Of a stretch of DNA of 5,935 nt, positions 1 through 5,892 are shown one piece after another. Numbering within the stretch: the first letter of the stretch is position 1; the number at the start of each line of letters is the position of its first letter. The stretch is from Deltaproteobacteria bacterium (lineage in GTDB: Bacteria > Desulfobacterota > Desulfobulbia > Desulfobulbales > BM004). The notes under the pieces were generated by a model. The model ran no database searches, was not told the DNA's origin, and worked only from the letters and a program-made list of their open reading frames with translations. The DNA lies in the NCBI GenBank assembly GCA_019312695.1, contig JAFDCT010000227.1, positions 1 through 5,935 on the forward strand, in the 5' to 3' direction. A program made the position numbers and the translations under genes.

Positions 1-12
1 ATCTCAGTGTGG

Positions 13-18
13 CCTCCT
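13..18 (-). promoter_or_regulatory. Strong Shine-Dalgarno sequence for a gene beginning beyond the left edge
   Basis: Read on the minus strand, this is a perfect AGGAGG, 15 bases after the larE-like stop codon. The remaining 12 bases of the window contain no ATG, GTG or TTG in a usable position. The last two minus-strand bases are AT, so an ATG straddling the edge would sit about 10 bases from the AGGAGG, a normal distance. This suggests that the minus-strand operon continues with a third gene outside the window. The motif is directly visible; the gene is inferred. Confidence 0.45.
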
Positions 19-33
19 GCGCTAAAAAAAGGC

Positions 34-834
34 TCAGGAACCTCTCTCTTTGCGGCCGTGCAGATCAAGAAAAACTCTTTTTAGATTGAAATCATTAAAC
101 TTTTTTAAAATAAGGAGTCTTATCTCATGCACTGAAAACCTTTCGATATCCTTTTCCTGAAGCTCGATTATGACGTGATCGTTTGCCATTCTTACTCGAC
201 AGCCTTGAAAATCAAGGGAATGAAGAAAAGCTTCACATTTTTTTATAGTTCCGAGTTTCTCATCATTTATTTGCTGACCTGCGGCAACCCGGGTTGCCAG
301 GCACGATGAAGAATGTTTATCCCAGTTCGGTAAATTCAGATTATTACTCAGCCGACGGACATCATTTTTAGTCAGGCCTGCTTCAGCAAGGGGTGTTTTC
401 ACATTTAATTCACTGAGGGCTTTGAGACCGGGCCGAAAATCACTCAGGTCATCAAGATTCGTACCATCCATGAGTATTTCAAAATGGAGTTCTTTTAACC
501 TCTCCAGAAAGGTCTGATAAATCTTCTTTTTACAGAGATAGCATCTCTCCCGAGGATTTTGAGTAAATTCTGGCCATACAAGTGGGTTGAGTCCTATTGT
601 AAGCAGGCGGCTGCCAATACAATCTATAATTTTCTTGGCAGCTTCCGCTTCACCGGGAGGCAGCAGTGGTGTCTCGGCAAAAACTGCGATGGTATTTTCG
701 TGGCCCAAAACATCATGTGCCACTTTTAGCAGCAGGGTGCTGTCAACACCGCCGGAACAGGCAACAGCAGCCCTGCCTCCCAGGCGTATTAACTTCTCCA
801 GCTTTTTTTCCTTTTCGGCCAGCTCAACTGTCAT
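34..834 (-). CDS. larE: LarE-like PP-loop ATPase / sulfur transferase
   Basis: A 266-residue cytoplasmic protein of the LarE family (adenine nucleotide alpha-hydrolase fold). LarE adenylates the carboxylates of a pyridinium dicarboxylate precursor and inserts sulfur, giving the thiocarboxylates of the nickel-pincer cofactor of lactate racemase and related enzymes. The PP-loop SGGVDS lies at residues 27-32, a DGTNLDD segment at 123-129 and RPGLKAL at 134-140. Single-cysteine LarEs sacrifice the sulfur of one conserved cysteine; its likely counterpart here is C178, in the segment SSCLATR. C98 and C101 (RCYLC) add a CxxC, so three cysteines are available, the pattern of LarE forms that carry a [4Fe-4S] cluster. 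The length is usual for the family. The ATG is preceded by AAGGA at good spacing. The gene lies 21 bp downstream of the DUF39 homocysteine gene, with no larA, larB or larC in view, so its substrate may not be the nickel-pincer precursor. Family call firm; exact role uncertain. Confidence 0.88.
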   Translation of the reverse strand: MTVELAEKEKKLEKLIRLGGRAAVACSGGVDSTLLLKVAHDVLGHENTIAVFAETPLLPPGEAEAAKKIIDCIGSRLLTIGLNPLVWPEFTQNPRERCYLCKKKIYQTFLERLKELHFEILMDGTNLDDLSDFRPGLKALSELNVKTPLAEAGLTKNDVRRLSNNLNLPNWDKHSSSCLATRVAAGQQINDEKLGTIKKCEAFLHSLDFQGCRVRMANDHVIIELQEKDIERFSVHEIRLLILKKFNDFNLKRVFLDLHGRKERGS

Positions 835-855
835 TTGTTTTCCTTAAAAATTATC

Positions 856-2046
856 CTAATCCTTATTTTTTTCCGGTTCAACCGTGGGAAGCAGATGCAG
901 GGGTTCATTGAGGGTGAATTTGTTGTCCAGAATCCACTTCTTAAGCATCTCGGCAATTTCCCTGGCTTTGATGTAACTGGACAAGGGCGCAGTCTGAACG
1001 GGTTTACCGTTTACTTCTATCTCCCCACTCATCAGCTCGGCATAACTCACTTCCCCGTAATTTCTGGCAACCCTGTTCGGATAATCATAGGCGTAATCCA
1101 CTACCTGGGTATAGAGCTCATCATTTGAAACTCCTGCAAAGCCAGCCATCTCAGCATTTAAGATAGGTATAGGTATGCCTAGCCCAACTGCCAAAGTGGT
1201 TCCGTACCCAAGCATACTGATCCCTTTCAGCCATTTGGGAGACATCTGTTTCATATCACCCTGCACCATCAGCGTACCGGCGGGACGCATCGGCGCTCCT
1301 GCATCTGTGCGCAATACATTGGGATTATGCTGGGTGCCGTGCCAGGTTACCATCCCAATTCCACCTCCGAGGAATATCTTTGTACCAACCCCTATAGTCT
1401 TATATAATGGATCATTTAACAGGGGAGAAAGTTCTCCGGCGCTACAATAATTGGCATTTTTACCATTGGGTTTCAGGGTACCCATGTAGGTATATATTGT
1501 CTTATCGGAAAGGTTGACAGCACAGTTGTAATTCTGGTAAGCATTCCGCGGGTTCGTCAGCAAAGCAAAAGGAAGTTCTTCAAGAGTTATCTCTTTGGAA
1601 ATCTTTTTGGCAGGATAGCAATCAGTTCCATAGGCTATGGCCTCAAGTGCTATCTTTCTTCCGGCAACCAGGTCCTCGATAACATGGCCGCCGCCATAGC
1701 GGAACTCTCCCGGATACACCTTATTGAGCGGATCATCTTCCGCTGGTTCAGTCGCCCCCAGGTAAATATCTACAGCTGCAAGCCCGGCATAAGCCTGTAC
1801 GTTATTGAGCAGCACCTTGGAGGCCTTCAAAGTCGGTGAAGTATGTCCGAAATTAATAAAGGCACCAGAGGAACACATGGGTGAAAAAGTGCCGGTAGTA
1901 ACAACATCCACTTTAGCCGCAGCCTTTTCCAGGCCATTCTTGCGGACAATTGCAACCATTTCCTCCGCAGTCACAACTACTGCTTCGCCTGCTTTTATCC
2001 TGGCGTTAATCTCAGCATAGGTTTTACTTACCTTCTTTTTGCTCAT
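856..2046 (-). CDS. Homocysteine biosynthesis protein, DUF39/HcyBio family (putative L-aspartate semialdehyde sulfurtransferase)
   Basis: A 396-residue soluble protein recognised as DUF39 (HcyBio), the family of Methanosarcina MA1821. Family members convert aspartate semialdehyde to homocysteine with a protein persulfide and an electron donor, so sulfide is assimilated without O-acyl-homoserine. Genetics in Desulfovibrio and methanogens supports this role together with a NIL-domain ferredoxin (MA1822 type). Visible here are SPMCSSGAF around C58 and GTDCYP around C143, whose positions and contexts suit the two functional cysteines described for MA1821 (near 54 and 131). Further cysteines are C175 and C201. 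Glycine-rich blocks lie at 118-129 and 227-240 (ending HGTQH). The C-terminal CBS pair of the archaeal protein is absent; the protein is essentially the catalytic domain. On the minus strand GAGG lies six bases before the ATG. It is the first gene of a likely operon with the larE-like gene and is divergent from pheA. No NIL-ferredoxin gene is in the window; it may lie to the left or elsewhere. Confidence 0.88.
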   Translation of the reverse strand: MSKKKVSKTYAEINARIKAGEAVVVTAEEMVAIVRKNGLEKAAAKVDVVTTGTFSPMCSSGAFINFGHTSPTLKASKVLLNNVQAYAGLAAVDIYLGATEPAEDDPLNKVYPGEFRYGGGHVIEDLVAGRKIALEAIAYGTDCYPAKKISKEITLEELPFALLTNPRNAYQNYNCAVNLSDKTIYTYMGTLKPNGKNANYCSAGELSPLLNDPLYKTIGVGTKIFLGGGIGMVTWHGTQHNPNVLRTDAGAPMRPAGTLMVQGDMKQMSPKWLKGISMLGYGTTLAVGLGIPIPILNAEMAGFAGVSNDELYTQVVDYAYDYPNRVARNYGEVSYAELMSGEIEVNGKPVQTAPLSSYIKAREIAEMLKKWILDNKFTLNEPLHLLPTVEPEKNKD

Positions 2047-2069
2047 AAAAAACCTCGTTTATATTAATT

Positions 2070-2099
2070 TTGTCAGACACCTTTCAAAAGTGGCGACAA
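2070..2099 (-). promoter_or_regulatory. 30-bp imperfect inverted repeat upstream of the DUF39 gene (candidate operator or leader hairpin)
   Basis: On the minus strand the outer arms TTGTC and GACAA pair perfectly. Inside them CACTTT pairs with AAGGTG (one G-U) around a TGA loop, with a small internal loop of 2 by 3 bases. The G-U pair fits RNA made from the minus strand slightly better than the opposite transcript. The structure ends 13 bases before the GAGG ribosome-binding site of the DUF39 gene and is not followed by a U run, so it does not look like a terminator. It could be a 5' leader hairpin or a DNA operator. It matches no riboswitch class I recognise. The pairing is visible; the function is inferred. 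Confidence 0.4.
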
Positions 2100-2192
2100 C
2101 TTTAGCAACATCCAACTTGGCATGGCAACCTTTTTACTGTAAAAGAGCCTTTTTTCTTTTCTTCTGCAGGGAGATGCTTTAAGTTCACTTTT

Positions 2193-2222
2193 TTCCAGAC
2201 GGAAAATTAGTTTATATATAAA
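2193..2222 (+). promoter_or_regulatory. Possible pheA promoter
   Basis: An AT-rich stretch before pheA contains TATAAA at 2217-2222, with a poor -35 candidate TTCCAG at 2193-2198 (spacer 18). An overlapping TATATA at 2213-2218 has no good -35 partner. This placement would start transcription only about 10 bases before pheA, overlapping its ribosome-binding site, so the true promoter may lie farther upstream. The AT-rich block is clear; the exact elements are weak. Confidence 0.25.
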
Positions 2223-2229
2223 TAAGGAT
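2223..2229 (+). promoter_or_regulatory. pheA ribosome-binding site
   Basis: TAAGGAT lies 11 bases before the ATG at 2241. It is the only purine-rich Shine-Dalgarno-like segment near that start and supports it, although the spacing is somewhat long. Confidence 0.5.
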
Positions 2230-2240
2230 ACAAAACGCCG

Positions 2241-3344
2241 ATGAAAACCTCGAAAAAAACTGATAATAAGGCTGAAATTGAAAAGATCAGGAAAAAGATC
2301 GACGCCATTGATAATAAAATCGTGGAACTCCTGAAGCAGAGAATCCAGCATGCCCAGGCTGTTGGCCGTATCAAGTCAAAGGATAAGCGGGCCAAATATG
2401 ACCCTTTGCGCGAAAGGCAGATTTATGCTCGCCTGTTGGAAAATAATCAGGATGAATTCCCTGAACCGGCCCTGCGTTCAATTTTCCATGAGATTATTAC
2501 AACATGCCGGCTGTCCCAGAAAAGACCTGTTGTTTCCTATCTAGGCCCTGAAGCGACCTTCACACATTTGGCCGGAGTCAAATACTTCGGTCATTCGGCC
2601 GATTACGAACCTATCGAATCAATAGAGGATATCTTTTCCGAGGTAGAAAGAGGTAGGACAACTTTTGGAATAGTACCGGTGGAAAATTCCATTGAAGGCG
2701 CAGTATTCTCAACCCTTGATTCTTTCATGAAGTACAAGGTCAAGATCTGCGGTGAAGTAAACCTTGAAATCAGCCATAACCTGGTATGCCAGTCCGGCAA
2801 CATAGAGGATATCAAGACTGTAGCCTCGCACTCCCAACCCTTGGCCCAATGCCGTGAGTGGCTGAAAAAGCATCTGCCGGGTGTTCCCACCCTGCCGGTA
2901 TTCAGCACCGGGGTTGCCGCCCAGATGGCGGCAAAAGATCCGCATGTTGGCGCAATCGCCAGTTCACTGGCAATCAAGACGTATCAACTGCAGGTGGTCG
3001 TGCGTGGTATTGAAGACTACCGGGGAAACACGACTCGCTTTTTGGTGATCGGCAAAAAATCACCCTTAAGAAGCGGCAGGGACAAGACCTCACTGCTCAT
3101 AGGTCTCCTTGATCGTCCAGGCACCTTGAACGAGGCACTTACCATACTGGCTGACAAGGGAATCAACCTTGCCAAGATAGAATCCCGCCCAATTAAAGGT
3201 ATGCAGTGGAAATATCTGTTTTTCATGGATATGGTTGGCCATATGGAAGATAAAACCATAAAGGAAGGTTGCGCCGATCTGCAGAAAGTCTGTTCGTATT
3301 ATGAATGGCTGGGATCCTACCCCATGGCTGATAATGAAGGTTGA
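2241..3344 (+). CDS. pheA: Bifunctional chorismate mutase / prephenate dehydratase (P-protein)
   Basis: A 367-residue cytoplasmic enzyme that turns chorismate into prephenate and then phenylpyruvate, the committed branch to phenylalanine. Residues about 11-95 are an AroQ-type chorismate mutase: R17, R34, K45, D54, R57, E58 and Q93 align by eye with the E. coli active-site residues R11, R28, K39, D48, R51, E52 and Q88. Residues 97-275 are prephenate dehydratase, beginning YLGPEATFTH, with PVENSIEG at 146-153, SHSQPLAQC at 196-204 and the catalytic-region NTTRF at 263-267. Residues about 283-360 are an ACT domain, with DRPGTLNEAL at 291-300 (in place of the usual GAL) and ESRP at 314-317, the two phenylalanine-binding motifs; feedback inhibition by phenylalanine is therefore expected. 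The protein is complete and of normal length for the fused form. It is divergent from the DUF39 gene and 46 bp upstream of tsaD. Confidence 0.96.
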   Translation: MKTSKKTDNKAEIEKIRKKIDAIDNKIVELLKQRIQHAQAVGRIKSKDKRAKYDPLRERQIYARLLENNQDEFPEPALRSIFHEIITTCRLSQKRPVVSYLGPEATFTHLAGVKYFGHSADYEPIESIEDIFSEVERGRTTFGIVPVENSIEGAVFSTLDSFMKYKVKICGEVNLEISHNLVCQSGNIEDIKTVASHSQPLAQCREWLKKHLPGVPTLPVFSTGVAAQMAAKDPHVGAIASSLAIKTYQLQVVVRGIEDYRGNTTRFLVIGKKSPLRSGRDKTSLLIGLLDRPGTLNEALTILADKGINLAKIESRPIKGMQWKYLFFMDMVGHMEDKTIKEGCADLQKVCSYYEWLGSYPMADNEG

Positions 3345-3390
3345 CATTACTTATAGAAATATTCACTGATCTTTAACAGGCTGCATTCCC

Positions 3391-4404
3391 ATGCTTTTAC
3401 TGGCAATAGAGAGTTCCTGTGACGAGACTGCTGCCGCAGTACTTGCTGATGGGGTTGATCTGCTCTCAAGCGTTGTAGACTCGCAGATCCAGGTACACAG
3501 TCCTTATGGCGGGATAGTGCCTGAACTTGCCTCCCGACGGCACATTGAGACCATTTATCCTGTTGTTAACGAAGCTTTAAAGAAGGCCGGCATCAGCCTA
3601 AAACAGCTTGACGCCATAGCCGTAACCCAGGGCCCTGGCCTTGTCGGCTCCCTGCTTATCGGCATGTCCTTTGCAAAGGCTCTGGCATATGTGCGTAATA
3701 TTCCCTGTATAGGGGTAGATCACATGGCCGGCCACCTGCTTTCAATCTTCCTGGGTCAGGATCACCCAAGTTTTCCTTACATTGCCCTGGCTGCGTCTGG
3801 CGGACATTCAAGCATATACCTGGTCAATGATCCTGTATCATATGAACTCCTGGGACAGACACGTGATGATGCTGCCGGTGAAGCATTTGACAAGGTTGCC
3901 AAGCTGCTGGGTCTGGGTTACCCGGGCGGCCCTATAATTGCCGAAACAGCATCAAAAGGAGACCCCGAAGCCGTGAGCTTTCCCCGGGCATGGCTCGAAC
4001 CGGAAAGTTTTGACTTCAGTTTCAGCGGAGTCAAAACAGCAGTGGTCAACTACGTGAACCAGGCAATACAGAAAGAAAAAAAACTACATATTCCCGACAT
4101 CTGTGCCTCATTCCAGGAAGCAATTTCCGACGTTCTGGTCGAAAAAACCCTGACAGCAGCAAAATCCACAAATGTTTCGCAAATAGTGCTGGCCGGAGGT
4201 GTTGCCGCAAACCAGCGCTTGCGGGCTCTTATGAAATCCCGGGGCAAAGAGGAAAAACTTTCAGTATTTCTGCCGCCCACACAATATTGCACCGATAATG
4301 CTGCCATGATTGCAGTTGCAGGATATCACCTCTATCAAAACACGGAACAGTGGCCTAAGACTATTGATATGGATGTATACTCGAGATCACAGATCCATTT
4401 TTAA
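3391..4404 (+). CDS. tsaD: tRNA N6-adenosine threonylcarbamoyltransferase TsaD
   Basis: A 337-residue cytoplasmic protein of the TsaD/Kae1/Qri7 family (ASKHA fold). With TsaB and TsaE it transfers the threonylcarbamoyl group from threonylcarbamoyl-AMP to A37 of ANN-decoding tRNAs. Visible are ESSCDET at 7-13, the metal-binding H111 and H115 in HMAGH, the SGGH nucleotide loop at 136-139, GEAFDKVAKLLGLGYPGGP at 163-181, GGVAAN at 269-274, and D302 in CTDNAAM, the third metal ligand. The length is normal and no key residue is missing. The start is set by the family N-terminus (MLLLAIESSCDET). Only a weak AGG at 3378-3380 precedes it, so initiation lacks a convincing Shine-Dalgarno. A TTGACA overlaps the pheA stop but has no matching -10. 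tsaD may be read from pheA, or from its own weak promoter. It heads a row of co-oriented genes ending in rsmA. Confidence 0.97.
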   Translation: MLLLAIESSCDETAAAVLADGVDLLSSVVDSQIQVHSPYGGIVPELASRRHIETIYPVVNEALKKAGISLKQLDAIAVTQGPGLVGSLLIGMSFAKALAYVRNIPCIGVDHMAGHLLSIFLGQDHPSFPYIALAASGGHSSIYLVNDPVSYELLGQTRDDAAGEAFDKVAKLLGLGYPGGPIIAETASKGDPEAVSFPRAWLEPESFDFSFSGVKTAVVNYVNQAIQKEKKLHIPDICASFQEAISDVLVEKTLTAAKSTNVSQIVLAGGVAANQRLRALMKSRGKEEKLSVFLPPTQYCTDNAAMIAVAGYHLYQNTEQWPKTIDMDVYSRSQIHF

Positions 4405-4426
4405 TTTTTCCATCCCCTGTTATTCC

Positions 4427-4453
4427 TTGATTTGTTACATTTTTTTTTATAAT
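4427..4453 (+). promoter_or_regulatory. Candidate promoter ahead of the DUF2062-rsmA pair
   Basis: A perfect TATAAT at 4448-4453 lies in the 97-bp gap after tsaD. TTGATT at 4427-4432 could serve as a -35 element, but the spacer is only 15 bases. A T run fills part of the spacer, and such AT-rich DNA gives chance matches. If real, it would give a leader of roughly 40 bases before the DUF2062 gene and allow rsmA to be expressed apart from tsaD. Confidence 0.33.
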
Positions 4454-4501
4454 TGATTCTCTGTAAAGGGATGCGTCCGATAATCTTATATTGTTACACC
4501 C

Positions 4502-5008
4502 ATGAAAATTGAGCCTCAACGAACTATCAGATACTACTATCTGAAATTCATACGCTTAAAAGGTGATCCATCTTCTCTGGCCCGTGGTGTTGCCGTAGGC
4601 ACTTTTATTGGGATAACCCCGACCATTCCCTTTCATACGGTAATGACTCTTGCCCTGGCCTTTTTATTGCGGGGCAGTAAAGTTGCCGCCCTGCTTTCCT
4701 CGGTTATTGTGAGCAACCCCCTGACCTTCTTTCCGCAGTATTATTTTTCCTGGCAGATCGGTAACTGGCTGACCCCGGGAAAACATTCCTGGGATGAAGT
4801 CTCGGTATTGATTGATGCCATACTCAAGGATGGCAAATTCAGTGAAACCCTGGCCGCCTTTGGCAAAATAGGAATAAACTCCCTCTTAATCCTCATCGGC
4901 GGCGGAATTATTCTCGCCATACCCTTTACAATCGGCTTCTATTTTCTGTCATACTGGCTATTTCGCTCTATCCGCAATAAACGTCGCGAAAAAAAGATAC
5001 TCAGCTAA
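4502..5008 (+). CDS. DUF2062 family membrane protein
   Basis: A 168-residue protein that fits the DUF2062 family, whose function is not established. Residues 24-58 hold the characteristic segment (SSLARGVAVGTFIGITPTIP, then a hydrophobic run ending in LLRG). Residues 71-78 are SNPLTFFP, the family's NP-x-T signature. Hydrophobic segments at about 29-57, 60-82 and 123-153 suggest an inner-membrane protein, and the basic tail at 155-165 (RSIRNKRREKK) should be cytoplasmic. No signal peptide or catalytic motif is seen. An in-frame stop at 4481 leaves the ATG at 4502 as the only good start, yet there is no Shine-Dalgarno before it. It ends 14 bp before rsmA. Position between tsaD and rsmA suggests co-transcription with rsmA but does not reveal its role. 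Confidence 0.85.
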   Translation: MKIEPQRTIRYYYLKFIRLKGDPSSLARGVAVGTFIGITPTIPFHTVMTLALAFLLRGSKVAALLSSVIVSNPLTFFPQYYFSWQIGNWLTPGKHSWDEVSVLIDAILKDGKFSETLAAFGKIGINSLLILIGGGIILAIPFTIGFYFLSYWLFRSIRNKRREKKILS

Positions 5009-5022
5009 AAACTATACTTCCG

Positions 5023-5892
5023 ATGCTGCCTGATAAAAAAATTAAGACCATCCTACAGGAGCATAAGCTTGCCCCTAAAAAAAAGTTCGGCCAAAATTTC
5101 CTCACCGACAAAAATATAGCAGCAAAAATTGTGAATCTGGCCGATATCCGGCAGGAAGACACGATCATTGAGCTCGGAGTCGGCTTCGGAGCTTTGACCG
5201 GTTATCTCGCACCCAGCTGCAGGAAAGTCATCGGTCTTGAGATTGACTCAGGTATTATCCGCTATCATGAAGAAGAAGGCAGCCTGCCGCAAAACGTTAC
5301 CCTGATGCATCAGGATATCCTTGCTGCCGACTTTACAAAACTAGCCGAAGAGTCAGGAGGCCGTATAAAAATTATTGCCAATCTGCCCTACTCCATTTCC
5401 AACCCTCTCCTTTTCAAACTTACCAATTACAGAGACAAAATTGAGTGGGCAGTACTTATGCTGCAAAAGGAAGTGGCCCAGAGGCTGACAGCAAAACCAG
5501 GTACAAAGGATTATGGCATCCTGACTGTCCGCATGGCAGCCTGTGCTTCTGTACATAAACTTCTTGACCTTGGGCCGCAATATTTTCATCCCAGGCCCAA
5601 AGTGGATTCCCAGGTAGTGAAGATCCGCTTTTTCCCCAGACCGGACCGGATAGCAGCTCTGCCTGACTATGATCGGGTATTTTTCAAGAAAATTGTTGAT
5701 GCCGCATTTCAACAGCGACGCAAAACCCTCATCAATGCCCTTTCTGCTTCAAACATGGTTGGAAAAGAAAAAAAATGCATTGAGGCCTCACTTGAAAAAC
5801 TTGGGCTTGATAATAAAATCCGTGGAGAAAGGCTCTGCGTAGAAGAATTTATTGCCCTGACAAATATTTTGCAGCAGTTTCAAAACACCTGA
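5023..5892 (+). CDS. rsmA: 16S rRNA (adenine1518-N6/adenine1519-N6)-dimethyltransferase RsmA
   Basis: A 289-residue SAM-dependent methyltransferase (KsgA/Dim1 family) that dimethylates two adjacent adenosines in helix 45 of 16S rRNA during late small-subunit assembly. Seen in order: KKKFGQNFL at 19-27; SAM motif I ELGVGFGALT at 50-59 (commonly EIGPGLGALT, so proline to valine and leucine to phenylalanine); acidic E73 in GLEID; D98 in HQDIL; the catalytic NLPY at 120-123; PRPKVDS at 190-196; and FQQRRKTL at 229-236. The C-terminal helical domain is complete and the length is normal. The ATG is fixed by the family N-terminus. No Shine-Dalgarno is visible in the 14-bp gap after the DUF2062 gene, so translation may depend on the preceding gene. 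Loss of RsmA classically gives kasugamycin resistance. Confidence 0.97.
   Translation: MLPDKKIKTILQEHKLAPKKKFGQNFLTDKNIAAKIVNLADIRQEDTIIELGVGFGALTGYLAPSCRKVIGLEIDSGIIRYHEEEGSLPQNVTLMHQDILAADFTKLAEESGGRIKIIANLPYSISNPLLFKLTNYRDKIEWAVLMLQKEVAQRLTAKPGTKDYGILTVRMAACASVHKLLDLGPQYFHPRPKVDSQVVKIRFFPRPDRIAALPDYDRVFFKKIVDAAFQQRRKTLINALSASNMVGKEKKCIEASLEKLGLDNKIRGERLCVEEFIALTNILQQFQNT

Noticed and set aside
24..45. Possible intrinsic terminator after the larE-like gene on the minus strand: a short GGTT/AGCC stem followed by seven T
   Set aside because: The stem is only four or five pairs including a wobble, it overlaps the stop codon, and a perfect AGGAGG follows at once, which argues for read-through to another gene.
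34..834. Calling the locus a lactate racemase maturation (lar) operon
   Set aside because: No larA, larB or larC is present in the window, and the only partner seen is a DUF39 homocysteine gene.
1175..1450. Plus-strand open frame of 91 codons inside the DUF39 gene
   Set aside because: It is the complement of conserved glycine-rich DUF39 sequence. Its proline-rich translation is the usual mirror of glycine codons.
2191..2206. Hairpin TTTTCC/GGAAAA before pheA as a terminator
   Set aside because: Only two of its six pairs are G-C and no U run follows on either strand, so it is mentioned only with the leader-peptide idea.
2047..2240. SAM, SAH, T-box or other known riboswitch in the divergent gap
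   Set aside because: I could not match the conserved core of any of these classes by eye; only the 30-base hairpin is supportable.
2603..2977. Antisense open frame of 124 codons inside pheA
   Set aside because: It lies wholly opposite the well-supported dehydratase domain, has no recognisable motifs, and is explained by the codon use of pheA.
3341..3370. TTGACA overlapping the pheA stop as a promoter for tsaD
   Set aside because: At 16-18 bases of spacing the best -10 candidate (ACTGAT) matches only three of six consensus positions, so it is not listed as a feature.
4440..4448. Run of nine T after tsaD as an intrinsic terminator
   Set aside because: No stem of useful length precedes the run.
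5353..5712. Antisense open frame of 119 codons inside rsmA
   Set aside because: It is opposite conserved RsmA motifs, including NLPY and PKVDS, and its translation shows no family features.
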